NCBI GenBank assembly: GCA_903919215.1
Contig: CAIXHI010000348.1
Coordinates: 1-28,615, forward strand
Origin: an uncultured Acidimicrobiaceae bacterium
Lineage (GTDB): Bacteria > Actinomycetota > Acidimicrobiia > Acidimicrobiales > Ilumatobacteraceae
DNA length: 28,615 nucleotides
Direction of reading: 5' to 3'
The translations under genes were made by a program, and so were the position numbers. Below the pieces are notes generated by a model. It was not told the origin of the DNA, made no database searches, and was given only the letters and a program-made list of their open reading frames with translations. Below are positions 15,451 through 22,121 of this stretch, piece by piece (position 1 is the stretch's first letter; each line of letters begins with the position of its first letter).

Positions 15451-16671
15451 CTAGTGAGCCAAGAGCCGCTCCTCGAACGGGTAGTCGTTCATGATCTCGA
15501 CACCGGTCTCGGTGACCAACAGCTGGTCCTCCAGCTTCACACCCTCACCACTACTGGCCGAGCCGATGTAGCTCTCCACGCAGAAGACCATTCCCGGCTC
15601 GAAGACGTCGTCCAACGGGTACGGCACACCAGGCGTGTAGAACGGGAGATTGGGATACTCACCGACCATGCCGAGACCATGGCCGACGCAGTAGTAGCGA
15701 CTCGACCGATGCTCCTCCGGAACCGGCCATGAGTTGCGAGCCACGTCCTCGAACGACACACCCGGACCAATGAGCGAGACATTGTGCAGCAGTTGTTCGT
15801 GTGCACGCCGATAGAGCTCGCGCTGCGCCGGACGACCCGGACCGTCGCCCGCAAGGAACGTGCGAGAGAAGTCCACCGAACAACTCTCGAACGCAATCGC
15901 ATCGGTATCGAGGCACACCAGATCGCCGTCCTCGATCACACGGGTACCGCACTCCTGAAAGTAGGGAAATGTGTTCGGGCCGCTCTCGAGCAAGCGAGTT
16001 GACACCACCTCCCCGTGCCCCGCGACGAGCGCTCCGACGAAACGGCTCCAGACCTCGTTCTCCGTCATCCCAGGACGAAGTTCGGCCTCCATCTGCCGGA
16101 CTGCACCCACAGTCCGGTGCATGGCTTCGCGCATGTAGGCGATCTCGAGCGGCAGTTTCACCCGCCTCGTGCGGCTCATCAGCACGTCGGCATCGGAGAT
16201 CTCGAAGCCCTCACCACGCAGGGCATCCGCCGCGGCGAACGGGAAGCTGTCGATCGCCAGCGTCCCGATCTCACCGCAGTGCGCCAGGACGAGCGAGGCG
16301 ATCTCCCCGGCCATGGCCGCAGATTCGGCGGCAGCGAGACCGTTGCTGCTCACATGGCTCAGGCCGCGTGCGATCCGTACCTCATCGATGGTCGGCAAAC
16401 CCACCGACAGATGCTCGCCGCCGAGATAGTCGAAAAGGATCACCGGTCCATCGGCGAACACCAGCAAGTACCGCGCAGGAACAATGAGGTTGAAGACCGT
16501 CATGTTCGTTGCTCCGGTGATGTACCGGACGTTGAACGGATCGCGCACCAGCATGACGGGGATGTCGAGCGACGACATGAATCTCCGAGTGTTCGCCAAC
16601 CGCTGTCGATACAGCGCGTGCCGCGTGGGCGTGCTATCGAGGTCGAGACCGGGGTCGAGGTCGAATGCCAT
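15451..16671 (-). CDS. M24-family metallohydrolase (Xaa-Pro peptidase fold), DddP-like metal site
   Basis: A 406-residue creatinase/aminopeptidase-P-fold protein: N-terminal creatinase domain (residues ~20-165, with FNVRYITGATNM at 46-57) and a C-terminal pita-bread domain. The metal ligands are Asp255/Asp257 (LDTD), Asp267 (VDFSRTF), His331 (VGHGLGM), Glu366 (FCVES) and Glu381 (KLEDQ). The spacing 10-64-35-15 from Asp257 equals that recalled for the DMSP lyase DddP (Asp297, Asp307, His371, Glu406, Glu421), and Tyr326 matches its catalytic Tyr366. Ordinary aminopeptidase P enzymes have DxG with 11-residue spacing. It may still be a peptidase: the longer DddP N-terminus is missing. A TAGTGT -10 box sits 6 nt before ATG 16671. 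The gene lies between two truncated deacylase copies. Confidence 0.85.
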   Translation of the reverse strand: MAFDLDPGLDLDSTPTRHALYRQRLANTRRFMSSLDIPVMLVRDPFNVRYITGATNMTVFNLIVPARYLLVFADGPVILFDYLGGEHLSVGLPTIDEVRIARGLSHVSSNGLAAAESAAMAGEIASLVLAHCGEIGTLAIDSFPFAAADALRGEGFEISDADVLMSRTRRVKLPLEIAYMREAMHRTVGAVRQMEAELRPGMTENEVWSRFVGALVAGHGEVVSTRLLESGPNTFPYFQECGTRVIEDGDLVCLDTDAIAFESCSVDFSRTFLAGDGPGRPAQRELYRRAHEQLLHNVSLIGPGVSFEDVARNSWPVPEEHRSSRYYCVGHGLGMVGEYPNLPFYTPGVPYPLDDVFEPGMVFCVESYIGSASSGEGVKLEDQLLVTETGVEIMNDYPFEERLLAH

Positions 16672-16677
16672 ACGCGG

Positions 16678-16683
16678 ACACTA
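16678..16683 (-). promoter_or_regulatory. Candidate -10 box of the M24 gene
   Basis: TAGTGT on the minus strand is 6 nt before ATG 16671. The block therefore carries its own promoter, between the end of copy B and the gene. Confidence 0.5.
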
Positions 16684-16738
16684 ACGGGGGTCGTGCTCGC
16701 TTCCAGCGACGAGCCATTCACCCAGGGGAGCCGGCATC

Positions 16739-16925
16739 TCAGCCCTTCTTCAACTCCGTGACCAGGCCTTCACTCGCCTCGACCAGCTTGTGCGGCTCGA
16801 TGCCGAACACGTCGTGCCAGGTGCCGGCGGCGGCCCACACTTCGTCGTACTGCAACAGGTCGGGGTCGATGAACACCTTCAGATGCGTCGTGTGATCGAA
16901 CGGAGGCACGCCGCCGATGAAGTCT
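16739..16925 (-). pseudogene. Truncated 3' copy B of the YbaK-family deacylase gene
   Basis: The last ~58 codons of the deacylase gene, about 91% identical in DNA to the full copy, with only two protein changes (Gly to Asp in PPFDH, Val to Thr near the end). About 12 of the 15 base differences are silent. The 5' edge lies at nearly the same codon as in copy A (IGGVPP) and 13-20 nt after the stop of the nucleotidyltransferase. An in-frame 3-base gap near the edge may let homology run a few bases further (GAAG block). The stop is TGA at 16739-16741; beyond it no similarity to the other copies remains. Confidence 0.85.
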
Positions 16926-16937
16926 GAACCTCACGGC

Positions 16938-17429
16938 TCAGCGGTCGCGCAGTTCGTCGCGCAGCGACTCCAAGTAGGGCAAGGCCATCTGATCCTTGGG
17001 ACGGTTGGCAGCACGCTTTGAGTCGATGATGTCGTCGAGCGAGGCGATGCGCACGGAAAGACCGTCGGCGATCTCGACCACGATCGCCTGAGCGCTCCAC
17101 TCATCGAATCCTCCCAATCCACCGGACGGGGTGAAGGTGAGGTCGACGTCGCCGAGATCAGTGACGAGGTTGAGCATGATCGGCATGTTGGCCAGGAAGG
17201 GTCCGTCGATCGGCGCCGGAACCGGGTCACCGCCCGTGCGTATCATCGCGTTCATCCGGCGCAGCGCACGAGCGAGGCGATCGAGGTTTGCCGCCTGACG
17301 AGACGGGACGACATCGATGTCCTGGGTGGGTAGCGATGAGCCGTGGACGACCGATGCAAACCCGCCGACGATGATGTAGGCAACGTCCTCCTCGTTCAAG
17401 ATCTGACAGATCCGAACGGGGTCGAACAT
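16938..17429 (-). CDS. Nucleotidyltransferase-like protein (possible toxin-antitoxin or AbiEii-related)
   Basis: A 163-residue protein with the minimal nucleotidyltransferase signature: VGGFASVVHGSSLPTQDIDVV, i.e. Gly22-Gly23 and the metal-binding Asp37-x-Asp39, and a third acidic strand in GDVDLTF. This is the small MNT/AbiEii-like fold seen in toxin-antitoxin pairs and in stand-alone proteins of unknown role. The end (SKRAANRPKDQMALPYLESLRDEL) matches the C-terminal helix typical of these families. Its ATG overlaps the stop of a 55-residue upstream protein as TGATG, so the two are translated together. As cargo between truncated gene copies, a mobile-element stabilisation role is plausible but unproven. 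Confidence 0.78.
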   Translation of the reverse strand: MFDPVRICQILNEEDVAYIIVGGFASVVHGSSLPTQDIDVVPSRQAANLDRLARALRRMNAMIRTGGDPVPAPIDGPFLANMPIMLNLVTDLGDVDLTFTPSGGLGGFDEWSAQAIVVEIADGLSVRIASLDDIIDSKRAANRPKDQMALPYLESLRDELRDR

Positions 17430-17596
17430 CAGCGTGCCCGACGGAGCGAGGCCTGCGCACGCTCCTGGATGGCGAGCATCGTGTTCGCCGCCTCGACCAT
17501 GGACCGAACGCGCTCGGGCACGGTCATGCGCAGCTGACGACGGATCTGACTGACGTCGACCCCGCGACTGTCCTCGATCAGCGGTATCTGCTCCAC
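17429..17596 (-). CDS. Small helical protein, partner of the nucleotidyltransferase (55 aa)
   Basis: A 55-residue protein too short for most gene finders. It starts at GTG 17596, the only start codon after an in-frame stop, with a TATGCT -10 box 6 nt upstream. The sequence begins VEQIPLIEDSRGVDVSQIRRQL and continues with a helix around TVPERVRSMVEAANTMLAIQERAQ, ending in an Arg-rich tail. Small proteins of this pattern often precede nucleotidyltransferase genes in actinobacteria. The stop is coupled to the next gene by TGATG. Calling it an antitoxin is inference from the arrangement. Confidence 0.65.
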   Translation of the reverse strand: MEQIPLIEDSRGVDVSQIRRQLRMTVPERVRSMVEAANTMLAIQERAQASLRRAR

Positions 17597-17602
17597 GCCG
17601 CC

Positions 17603-17612
17603 AGCATACGAT
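17603..17612. promoter_or_regulatory. Overlapping divergent -10 boxes
   Basis: On the minus strand TATGCT (17603-17608) is 6 nt before GTG 17596. On the plus strand TACGAT (17607-17612) is 6 nt before ATG 17619. The boxes share two bases, so both genes would be leaderless and polymerase could occupy only one direction at a time. Confidence 0.55.
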
Positions 17613-17618
17613 CACCGG

Positions 17619-17957
17619 ATGGCTGACACTCGACGGCGCACGACCATGGTGATCGTCGGCGTTCTGGCCGTTCTGATCGTGGGCACAGTGGTGGTCACGG
17701 TGCTCGTTCGCCACCTGCGACGTGACGGTGTCGAGTTGTGTGGTCGCGAGTTTCGCCGGAGCAACGCCATGTGGACGGATCAGAAGGTACGCGCGCTCGG
17801 TTCCATCCACAGTGTGGGCACATCGCCTGCGGATGGGAGCTTGTGGACGGTGAGCAGCGCGTGGCCACAGAACCGTTGCGATGGCCTCACACCGACCGTT
17901 CTGTTGTCGCGTGACGGCGGCGGGTGGAGGACATGGACGTTGGTCGGCGGACCATAG
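17619..17957 (+). CDS. Single-helix membrane protein of unknown function (112 aa)
   Basis: A 112-residue protein with a basic N-terminus (MADTRRRTT), one transmembrane helix (about residues 10-30, VIVGVLAVLIVGTVVVTVLV) and an exported domain of ~80 residues with two Cys (VELCGRE and NRCDG) that could form a disulphide. The C-terminal part alternates Trp/Leu strands (SLWTVSSAW, GGWRTWTLVGG), suggesting a small beta domain. I do not recognise a family. It is divergent from the small-protein/nucleotidyltransferase pair and convergent with the deacylase gene, 27 nt away, and belongs to the same inserted block. Confidence 0.65.
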   Translation: MADTRRRTTMVIVGVLAVLIVGTVVVTVLVRHLRRDGVELCGREFRRSNAMWTDQKVRALGSIHSVGTSPADGSLWTVSSAWPQNRCDGLTPTVLLSRDGGGWRTWTLVGGP

Positions 17958-17984
17958 TCCCGAGCACGTCCATCAGGCCGATCG

Positions 17985-18165
17985 TCAGCCCTTCTTCAAC
18001 TCCACGACCAGACCTTCGCTCGCCTCGACGAGCTTGTGCGGCTCGATGCCGAACACGTCGTGCCAGGTGCCGGCGGCCGCCCACACTTCGTCATACTGCA
18101 ACAGGTCGGGGTCGATGAACACCTTGAGGTGCGTCGTGTGGCCAAACGGCGGCACACCACCGATC
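17985..18165 (-). repeat. Reference copy of a ~175-bp three-copy direct repeat
   Basis: The 3' end of the deacylase gene recurs at 15213-15390 and 16739-16925 in the same orientation, about 90% identical. Left and right limits match in all three: an edge near the codons for IGGVPP and an end at the stop codon. The spacers are about 1.35 kb and 1.06 kb and hold unrelated genes. Confidence 0.85.
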
Positions 18166-18467
18166 GGGAAGCCTGTGGCCGCGCGCACTGCGTCTGCATC
18201 GACGCGTGCGCACTTCGTACCGCCGGCCGCTGCGGCCAACTTCTTCTCATCGAGTTGGTTCGATCCGCTGACGTAGGCCAGCACCACCTCGCCGTCGACA
18301 CCGAAGATCAGGCTCTTCACGATCTGACCCACCTGCACGCCAATCGCGTTCGCTGCGTCGACCGCCGTCTTGGCGCCGTCAGGGAACCGGACCGGCTGGA
18401 TCGTCAGGCCTCGGGCCGCGGCGGCCTCGACGACTCGGGTGACGTTTGGATGCACCGGCTCGCTCAT
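17985..18467 (-). CDS. YbaK/EbsC-family aminoacyl-tRNA deacylase (full length)
   Basis: A 160-residue protein of the YbaK/ProX editing superfamily, which hydrolyses mischarged tRNAs (for example Cys- or Ala-tRNAPro). Conserved parts are VGQIVKSLIF with the family Lys (Lys51), VVLAYVSGSNQLDEKKLA, and the substrate-pocket segment TGFPIGGVPPFGH (residues 98-110). Length equals the family norm. ATG 18467 has a TACGCT -10 box 8 nt upstream. Codons ~102 to the stop are repeated twice more downstream on the same strand (copies A and B) while the 5' part is unique, so the 3' half of this gene may itself derive from an incoming element. Which mischarged tRNA it clears cannot be told. Confidence 0.9.
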   Translation of the reverse strand: MSEPVHPNVTRVVEAAAARGLTIQPVRFPDGAKTAVDAANAIGVQVGQIVKSLIFGVDGEVVLAYVSGSNQLDEKKLAAAAGGTKCARVDADAVRAATGFPIGGVPPFGHTTHLKVFIDPDLLQYDEVWAAAGTWHDVFGIEPHKLVEASEGLVVELKKG

Positions 18468-18475
18468 GCCTGGCG

Positions 18476-18481
18476 AGCGTA
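18476..18481 (-). promoter_or_regulatory. Candidate -10 box of the deacylase gene
   Basis: TACGCT on the minus strand is 8 nt before ATG 18467; no Shine-Dalgarno site. Confidence 0.5.
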
Positions 18482-18504
18482 GCGAGATGCGTGACGAGAA
18501 ACGG

Positions 18505-18533
18505 TTGCCAGCCGCCGCACTCCCCCGTACCAT
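18505..18533 (+). promoter_or_regulatory. Sigma70-type promoter of the riboswitch-ATPase unit
   Basis: -35 TTGCCA (18505-18510), a 17-bp spacer and -10 TACCAT (18528-18533). The predicted transcription start (~18540) falls exactly at the first conserved bases of the riboswitch. Confidence 0.7.
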
Positions 18534-18539
18534 GCCGGG

Positions 18540-18640
18540 TGAAGGGGAGTATCCCGTCACACCGTTGTCGTCATCACGGCCTTGCGCCCGGCGACGGTGA
18601 GCCATTCCGTCAGGAGCGGCTGGGAGAGACCTTCGGCAAC
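18540..18640 (+). promoter_or_regulatory. yybP-ykoY (manganese) riboswitch
   Basis: This 5' leader carries the conserved parts of the yybP-ykoY class: GAAGGGGAGTA at the 5' side (18541-18551), the hairpin CCGT-TGTCGTCATC-ACGG with the conserved GTCGTCA loop (around 18562-18579), and GAGAGACCTTC at the 3' side (18624-18634), whose CCTTC pairs with GAAGG to close the aptamer. Members of this class bind Mn2+ and turn on exporters such as mntP, alx and P-type ATPases. The ATPase start lies 28-34 nt further on with AAGGA 5 nt before ATG, so control of translation or of termination are both possible. Identified by eye from conserved segments, not by covariance search. Confidence 0.85.
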
Positions 18641-18667
18641 ACTCACAAGATTGTCCGAAGGAACTCC

Positions 18668-21232
18668 ATGCATCCTGATTCCCCCCAAGCAGGCCTCTCC
18701 ACCACAGAGGTGCTGCGACTGTTCGCCGAGCACGGCCCCAACGAGTTGGCTGCTGCCCCCCGTATCCCCACATGGCGCCGTCTGCTCGCGCAGTTCAAGG
18801 ACCTGTTGATCCTGATCCTGCTCGCTGCTGCGGTCGTGGCGTTCGTGGTCTCCCACGAAGTGAAGACACCACTCGTCGTGCTGTTCGTGGTCATCCTCAA
18901 CGCCGTTATCGGATTCGTGCAGGAGAACCGGGCCGAGGCTTCGTTGGAGGCATTGCGCAGCATGCTCGTCACCCGCGCCAGAGTGCGTCGCGACGGTCTG
19001 CTGCACTCCATCGACGCTCGCGAGCTCGTGCCCGGCGACGTTGTGCTGGTGGAAGCCGGTGACCGCATTCCCGCCGACGGGCGACTGCTGGCCTCGGTTG
19101 CCCTGGAGGTGGACGAGGCGGCACTGACCGGCGAGAGCCTGCCGGTGGCGAAAGACCACACGATCGCTCCTCACACGGCGCCGTTGGCCGAGCGCAAGTG
19201 GATGGCGCACATGAACAGCACCGTCACCCGCGGGCGCGCCGAGATGGAGGTGACCGCCACCGGGATGCACACCGAGATCGGCCGCATCGCCGACCTGTTG
19301 CGCAACACCACCGCCGAGAAGACCCCGCTGCAGGTGCAACTCGATGGGCTGGCACACAGCCTGGCCAAGCTCGCCGGGGCGATCGTTGCCGCCGTGTTCG
19401 TGATCGGTCTGATCCGCGGTGAGGAGGTCAGCCAGTTGGTACTCACCGCTGTGGCACTCGCTGTCGCCGCGATCCCCGAGGGACTGCCCGCCGTCACGGT
19501 CGTCACGCTGGCCGTCGGTGTGTCGAAGATGGCCAAGCGCAACGCAATCGTGAAGCGCCTCGCGTCGGTGGAAACCCTCGGCTGTACCACGGTGATTTGC
19601 AGCGACAAGACGGGCACCCTGACGCTGAACGAGATGACCGCTGTCGACTTCGTCACCGCGCATTCCGACATGCGCGGCGCAGCGTTGAACGCGATGACAT
19701 TGTGCAACGACGCCGAGGTGCGCGAGGACGACACAGGGGCGTGGGTGCGGGTGGGCGATCCCACCGAGACCGCATTGCTGGTGTTCGCCACCAACGCCGG
19801 AATCGACGTGGCGTCGCTGCGCGCCGACCATCCCCGGTTGGCGGAAGTGCCATTCGATTCGGCGAACAAGTACATGGCCACTGTGCACCAGTTCGTCGAC
19901 GACAACGGCGACACCGTCGTGCGCGTACTTGCCAAAGGCGCCCCCGATGTGCTGCTCGCACGGTCGATCCATCACGGCGGGCTGATGCCGCACCACGATC
20001 GCTTCGCTGCCAACGGACAACGCGTCATCGCTGTCGCGCAACGCCAGTTCAGCATTGAGGCATGGGGAGAGTTCTCCGCCAGCGGTGCCGACCCGGCCGA
20101 CGTGCTGCACGGGCTCACCTTGCTGGCGCTGGTCGGCATCGTTGACCCCGCCCGCCCCGAGGCGCGAGATGCCATCGCCATCGCCCACCGTGCCGGCATC
20201 GAGGTGAAGATGATCACGGGCGACCACGCTGCCACCGCTGCTGCCATCGGCCGAGAGCTCGGGCTACACGGCGAGGCGATCACTGGTGCCGAGCTCGAGG
20301 AGATGGACGACGACGAACTCGACCAGCGCATCGACGACATCGCCGTGTTCGCGCGCGTCGCGCCGGAACACAAGATGCGCCTCGTGGCCGCGCTGCAGCG
20401 GCGCGGCAACGTCGTGGCGATGACGGGCGACGGTGTGAACGATGCGCCCGCGCTGAAGAAAGCCGACCTCGGCATCGCAATGGGCATCACCGGCACCGAG
20501 GTGAGCAAAGAGGCCGCCACGATGGTGCTCACCGACGACAACTTCGCCACGATCGTGCTGGCCGTCGAACGTGGCCGCACGATCTACGCCAACATCGTGA
20601 AGTTCGTTCGCTTCCAGCTCAGCACCACGCTCGGCTTCGCGTTGCTGTTTCTGCTGACGTCGGCACTCGGCATTGCCGACGGACAACCCTTCACCGCGAT
20701 CGCGATCCTTTGGGTAAACATCATCATGGACGGCCCACCGGCCATGGCGCTCGGCGTCGACCCGGCCGACGGCGACACGATGCAGCACGCGCCTCGTGCC
20801 AGCGGCGAGAAGATCCTCACCCGCCAACGCTGGGCAGCGGTCGCGTTGTCGGCCGGAGTGATGGCGCTCGGCACCCTGCTGGTGCTGCGGTTCGCTCCAG
20901 GCGGGGCGGTCGAGGCCGGCATTCCCTCGGTGGCCGGCACGATGGCCTTCAACACGTTCGTACTATTCCAGTTCTTCAACATTCTCAGTGCCCGTCACGA
21001 CACGCGCACAGTGTTCCACCGCGATACCTTCGCGAACCGCTGGCTGTGGATGGCGCTGACCGGTGTACTGGCACTGCAGTTCGCCGTGTCACACTTCGGC
21101 CCCGTGCAGCGCCTGTTCGACACCACCTCGATCAGCGCAGTGCAGTGGCTCGTGTGCGCCCTGGTCGCCAGCAGTGTCGTATGGGCCGAGGAAGCCCGCA
21201 AGGTCATCATCCGCTCCCGCCGCCACACCTGA
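18668..21232 (+). CDS. P2A-type cation-transporting ATPase, probable Mn2+ (or Ca2+) exporter
   Basis: An 854-residue P-type ATPase of the P2A (Ca2+-ATPase-like) group: N-terminal cytoplasmic segment with LSTTEVLRLFAEHGPNEL, TM1-2 (residues ~45-85), actuator TGES in LTGESLPVAKD, TM4 AIPEGLPAVTVVTLAVGVSKM (cation site), phosphorylation Asp313 in DKTGTLT, hinge TGDGVNDAPALKKADLGIAMG, and C-terminal helices with WVNIIMDGPPAMALG. These pumps export Ca2+ or Mn2+ at the cost of ATP. The yybP-ykoY riboswitch in the leader strongly suggests Mn2+, as for the Lactococcus YoaB and pneumococcal MgaE pumps regulated by the same class. ATG 18668 follows AAGGA by 5 nt; the longer frame upstream overlaps the riboswitch and is not coding. 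Confidence 0.92.
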   Translation: MHPDSPQAGLSTTEVLRLFAEHGPNELAAAPRIPTWRRLLAQFKDLLILILLAAAVVAFVVSHEVKTPLVVLFVVILNAVIGFVQENRAEASLEALRSMLVTRARVRRDGLLHSIDARELVPGDVVLVEAGDRIPADGRLLASVALEVDEAALTGESLPVAKDHTIAPHTAPLAERKWMAHMNSTVTRGRAEMEVTATGMHTEIGRIADLLRNTTAEKTPLQVQLDGLAHSLAKLAGAIVAAVFVIGLIRGEEVSQLVLTAVALAVAAIPEGLPAVTVVTLAVGVSKMAKRNAIVKRLASVETLGCTTVICSDKTGTLTLNEMTAVDFVTAHSDMRGAALNAMTLCNDAEVREDDTGAWVRVGDPTETALLVFATNAGIDVASLRADHPRLAEVPFDSANKYMATVHQFVDDNGDTVVRVLAKGAPDVLLARSIHHGGLMPHHDRFAANGQRVIAVAQRQFSIEAWGEFSASGADPADVLHGLTLLALVGIVDPARPEARDAIAIAHRAGIEVKMITGDHAATAAAIGRELGLHGEAITGAELEEMDDDELDQRIDDIAVFARVAPEHKMRLVAALQRRGNVVAMTGDGVNDAPALKKADLGIAMGITGTEVSKEAATMVLTDDNFATIVLAVERGRTIYANIVKFVRFQLSTTLGFALLFLLTSALGIADGQPFTAIAILWVNIIMDGPPAMALGVDPADGDTMQHAPRASGEKILTRQRWAAVALSAGVMALGTLLVLRFAPGGAVEAGIPSVAGTMAFNTFVLFQFFNILSARHDTRTVFHRDTFANRWLWMALTGVLALQFAVSHFGPVQRLFDTTSISAVQWLVCALVASSVVWAEEARKVIIRSRRHT

Positions 21233-21235
21233 CTG

Positions 21236-21280
21236 CGTGTGAAGGCGAAGCCGCACCTGGTGCGGCTTCGCCTTCACACG
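21236..21280. terminator. Long perfect hairpin between convergent ATPase and sufC
   Basis: Two perfect 20-bp arms (21236-21255 and 21261-21280, beginning CGTGTGAAGG) with a 5-nt loop, right after the ATPase stop and 40 nt from the sufC stop. No T-tract, but the position suits a bidirectional terminator. Confidence 0.72.
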
Positions 21281-21320
21281 CGGTGTCAGACGGGGGCGAC
21301 GCTGAGTCGCGTCGGGCTGG

Positions 21321-22121
21321 CTACAGCGCGAAGAGGTCGTCGAGGCTGGGCTTCTTCGGCGCAGCGGGTGCGGCCGCGTCGGCGCCAGCGAACGCTTCGT
21401 AGCCCTCGATCTCGAGGCGGTCGGCCAGTTCGGGGCCACCCGACTCGACGATGCGACCCTTCACCAGAATGTGCACCTGGTCGGGGTGCAGTTCCTCGAG
21501 CAGACGGTTGTAGTGCGTGATCGCGATCACTCCGAGCCCGCCATTAGGACCCGACTCGTTCGTGGCATCCTCCACGCGTCGCGAGCAATCACGCAACGCG
21601 TCGATGTCGAGACCAGAGTCGAGCTCATCGAGGATCGCGAACTTTGGCTGCAGCAGTGCGAGCTGCAGCGTCTCGTTGCGCTTCTTCTCGCCGCCGGACA
21701 GGTCGACGTTCAACGAGCGGTCGAGCAACGCCACCGGGAAGTGGATGCGCTCGGCCTCGTCGGCCACGGAATCGGCCAGACCTTCGACCGAGCGGCCGCG
21801 CGCTGCGTACGCCTCGGCGAGCATGTCGGTAAGGCCCACCCCGGGCACCTCGCTCGGGTACTGCATCACCAGATGCATCCCTGCTTGGGCCCGCTGCCAT
21901 GCCGGCAACGTCAGCAGGTCGACACCGTCGAGCAGCACCTGGCCAGCATGAACTGTGTAGCCGGGCTTGCCCATGATGACGGCCGACAGCGTGCTCTTGC
22001 CGGCGCCGTTCGGCCCCATGATCGCGTGCACCTCACCCGACCGCACCGTCAGGTCGATGCCATTGAGGATCTGCTGACCGGCGACCGACGCAACCAACCC
22101 CTTGATCTCCAGCGTGCTCAT
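21321..22121 (-). CDS. sufC: SufC, ATPase of the SUF Fe-S cluster assembly scaffold
   Basis: A 266-residue ABC-type ATPase without membrane domain. It shows Walker A GPNGAGKST (about residues 36-44), Q-loop LVMQYPSEVPGV, signature LSGGEKKRNE, Walker B FAILDELDSGLDIDAL (the SufC form DELDSGLD) and H-loop AITHYNRLL. SufC drives the SufB-SufC-SufD scaffold that builds Fe-S clusters. The C-terminus adds an Ala/Pro-rich tail and a final KKPSLDDLFAL. ATG 22121 overlaps the Rieske-type stop as ATGA. It is the last gene of the sufD-Rieske-sufC unit; sufS, sufU and sufR are not in the window. Confidence 0.95.
   Translation of the reverse strand: MSTLEIKGLVASVAGQQILNGIDLTVRSGEVHAIMGPNGAGKSTLSAVIMGKPGYTVHAGQVLLDGVDLLTLPAWQRAQAGMHLVMQYPSEVPGVGLTDMLAEAYAARGRSVEGLADSVADEAERIHFPVALLDRSLNVDLSGGEKKRNETLQLALLQPKFAILDELDSGLDIDALRDCSRRVEDATNESGPNGGLGVIAITHYNRLLEELHPDQVHILVKGRIVESGGPELADRLEIEGYEAFAGADAAAPAAPKKPSLDDLFAL

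Noticed and set aside
15451..16671. Firm assignment of the M24 protein as DMSP lyase
   Set aside because: Metal spacing fits, but the reference numbering is from memory and M24 peptidases share the fold; kept as a hypothesis only.
18557..20227. A 556-codon open frame on the minus strand inside the P-type ATPase gene
   Set aside because: Its translation is His/Gln/Gly-rich with no recognisable domain, and it is fully antisense to a clear ATPase. Such frames arise from high-GC third-position bias.
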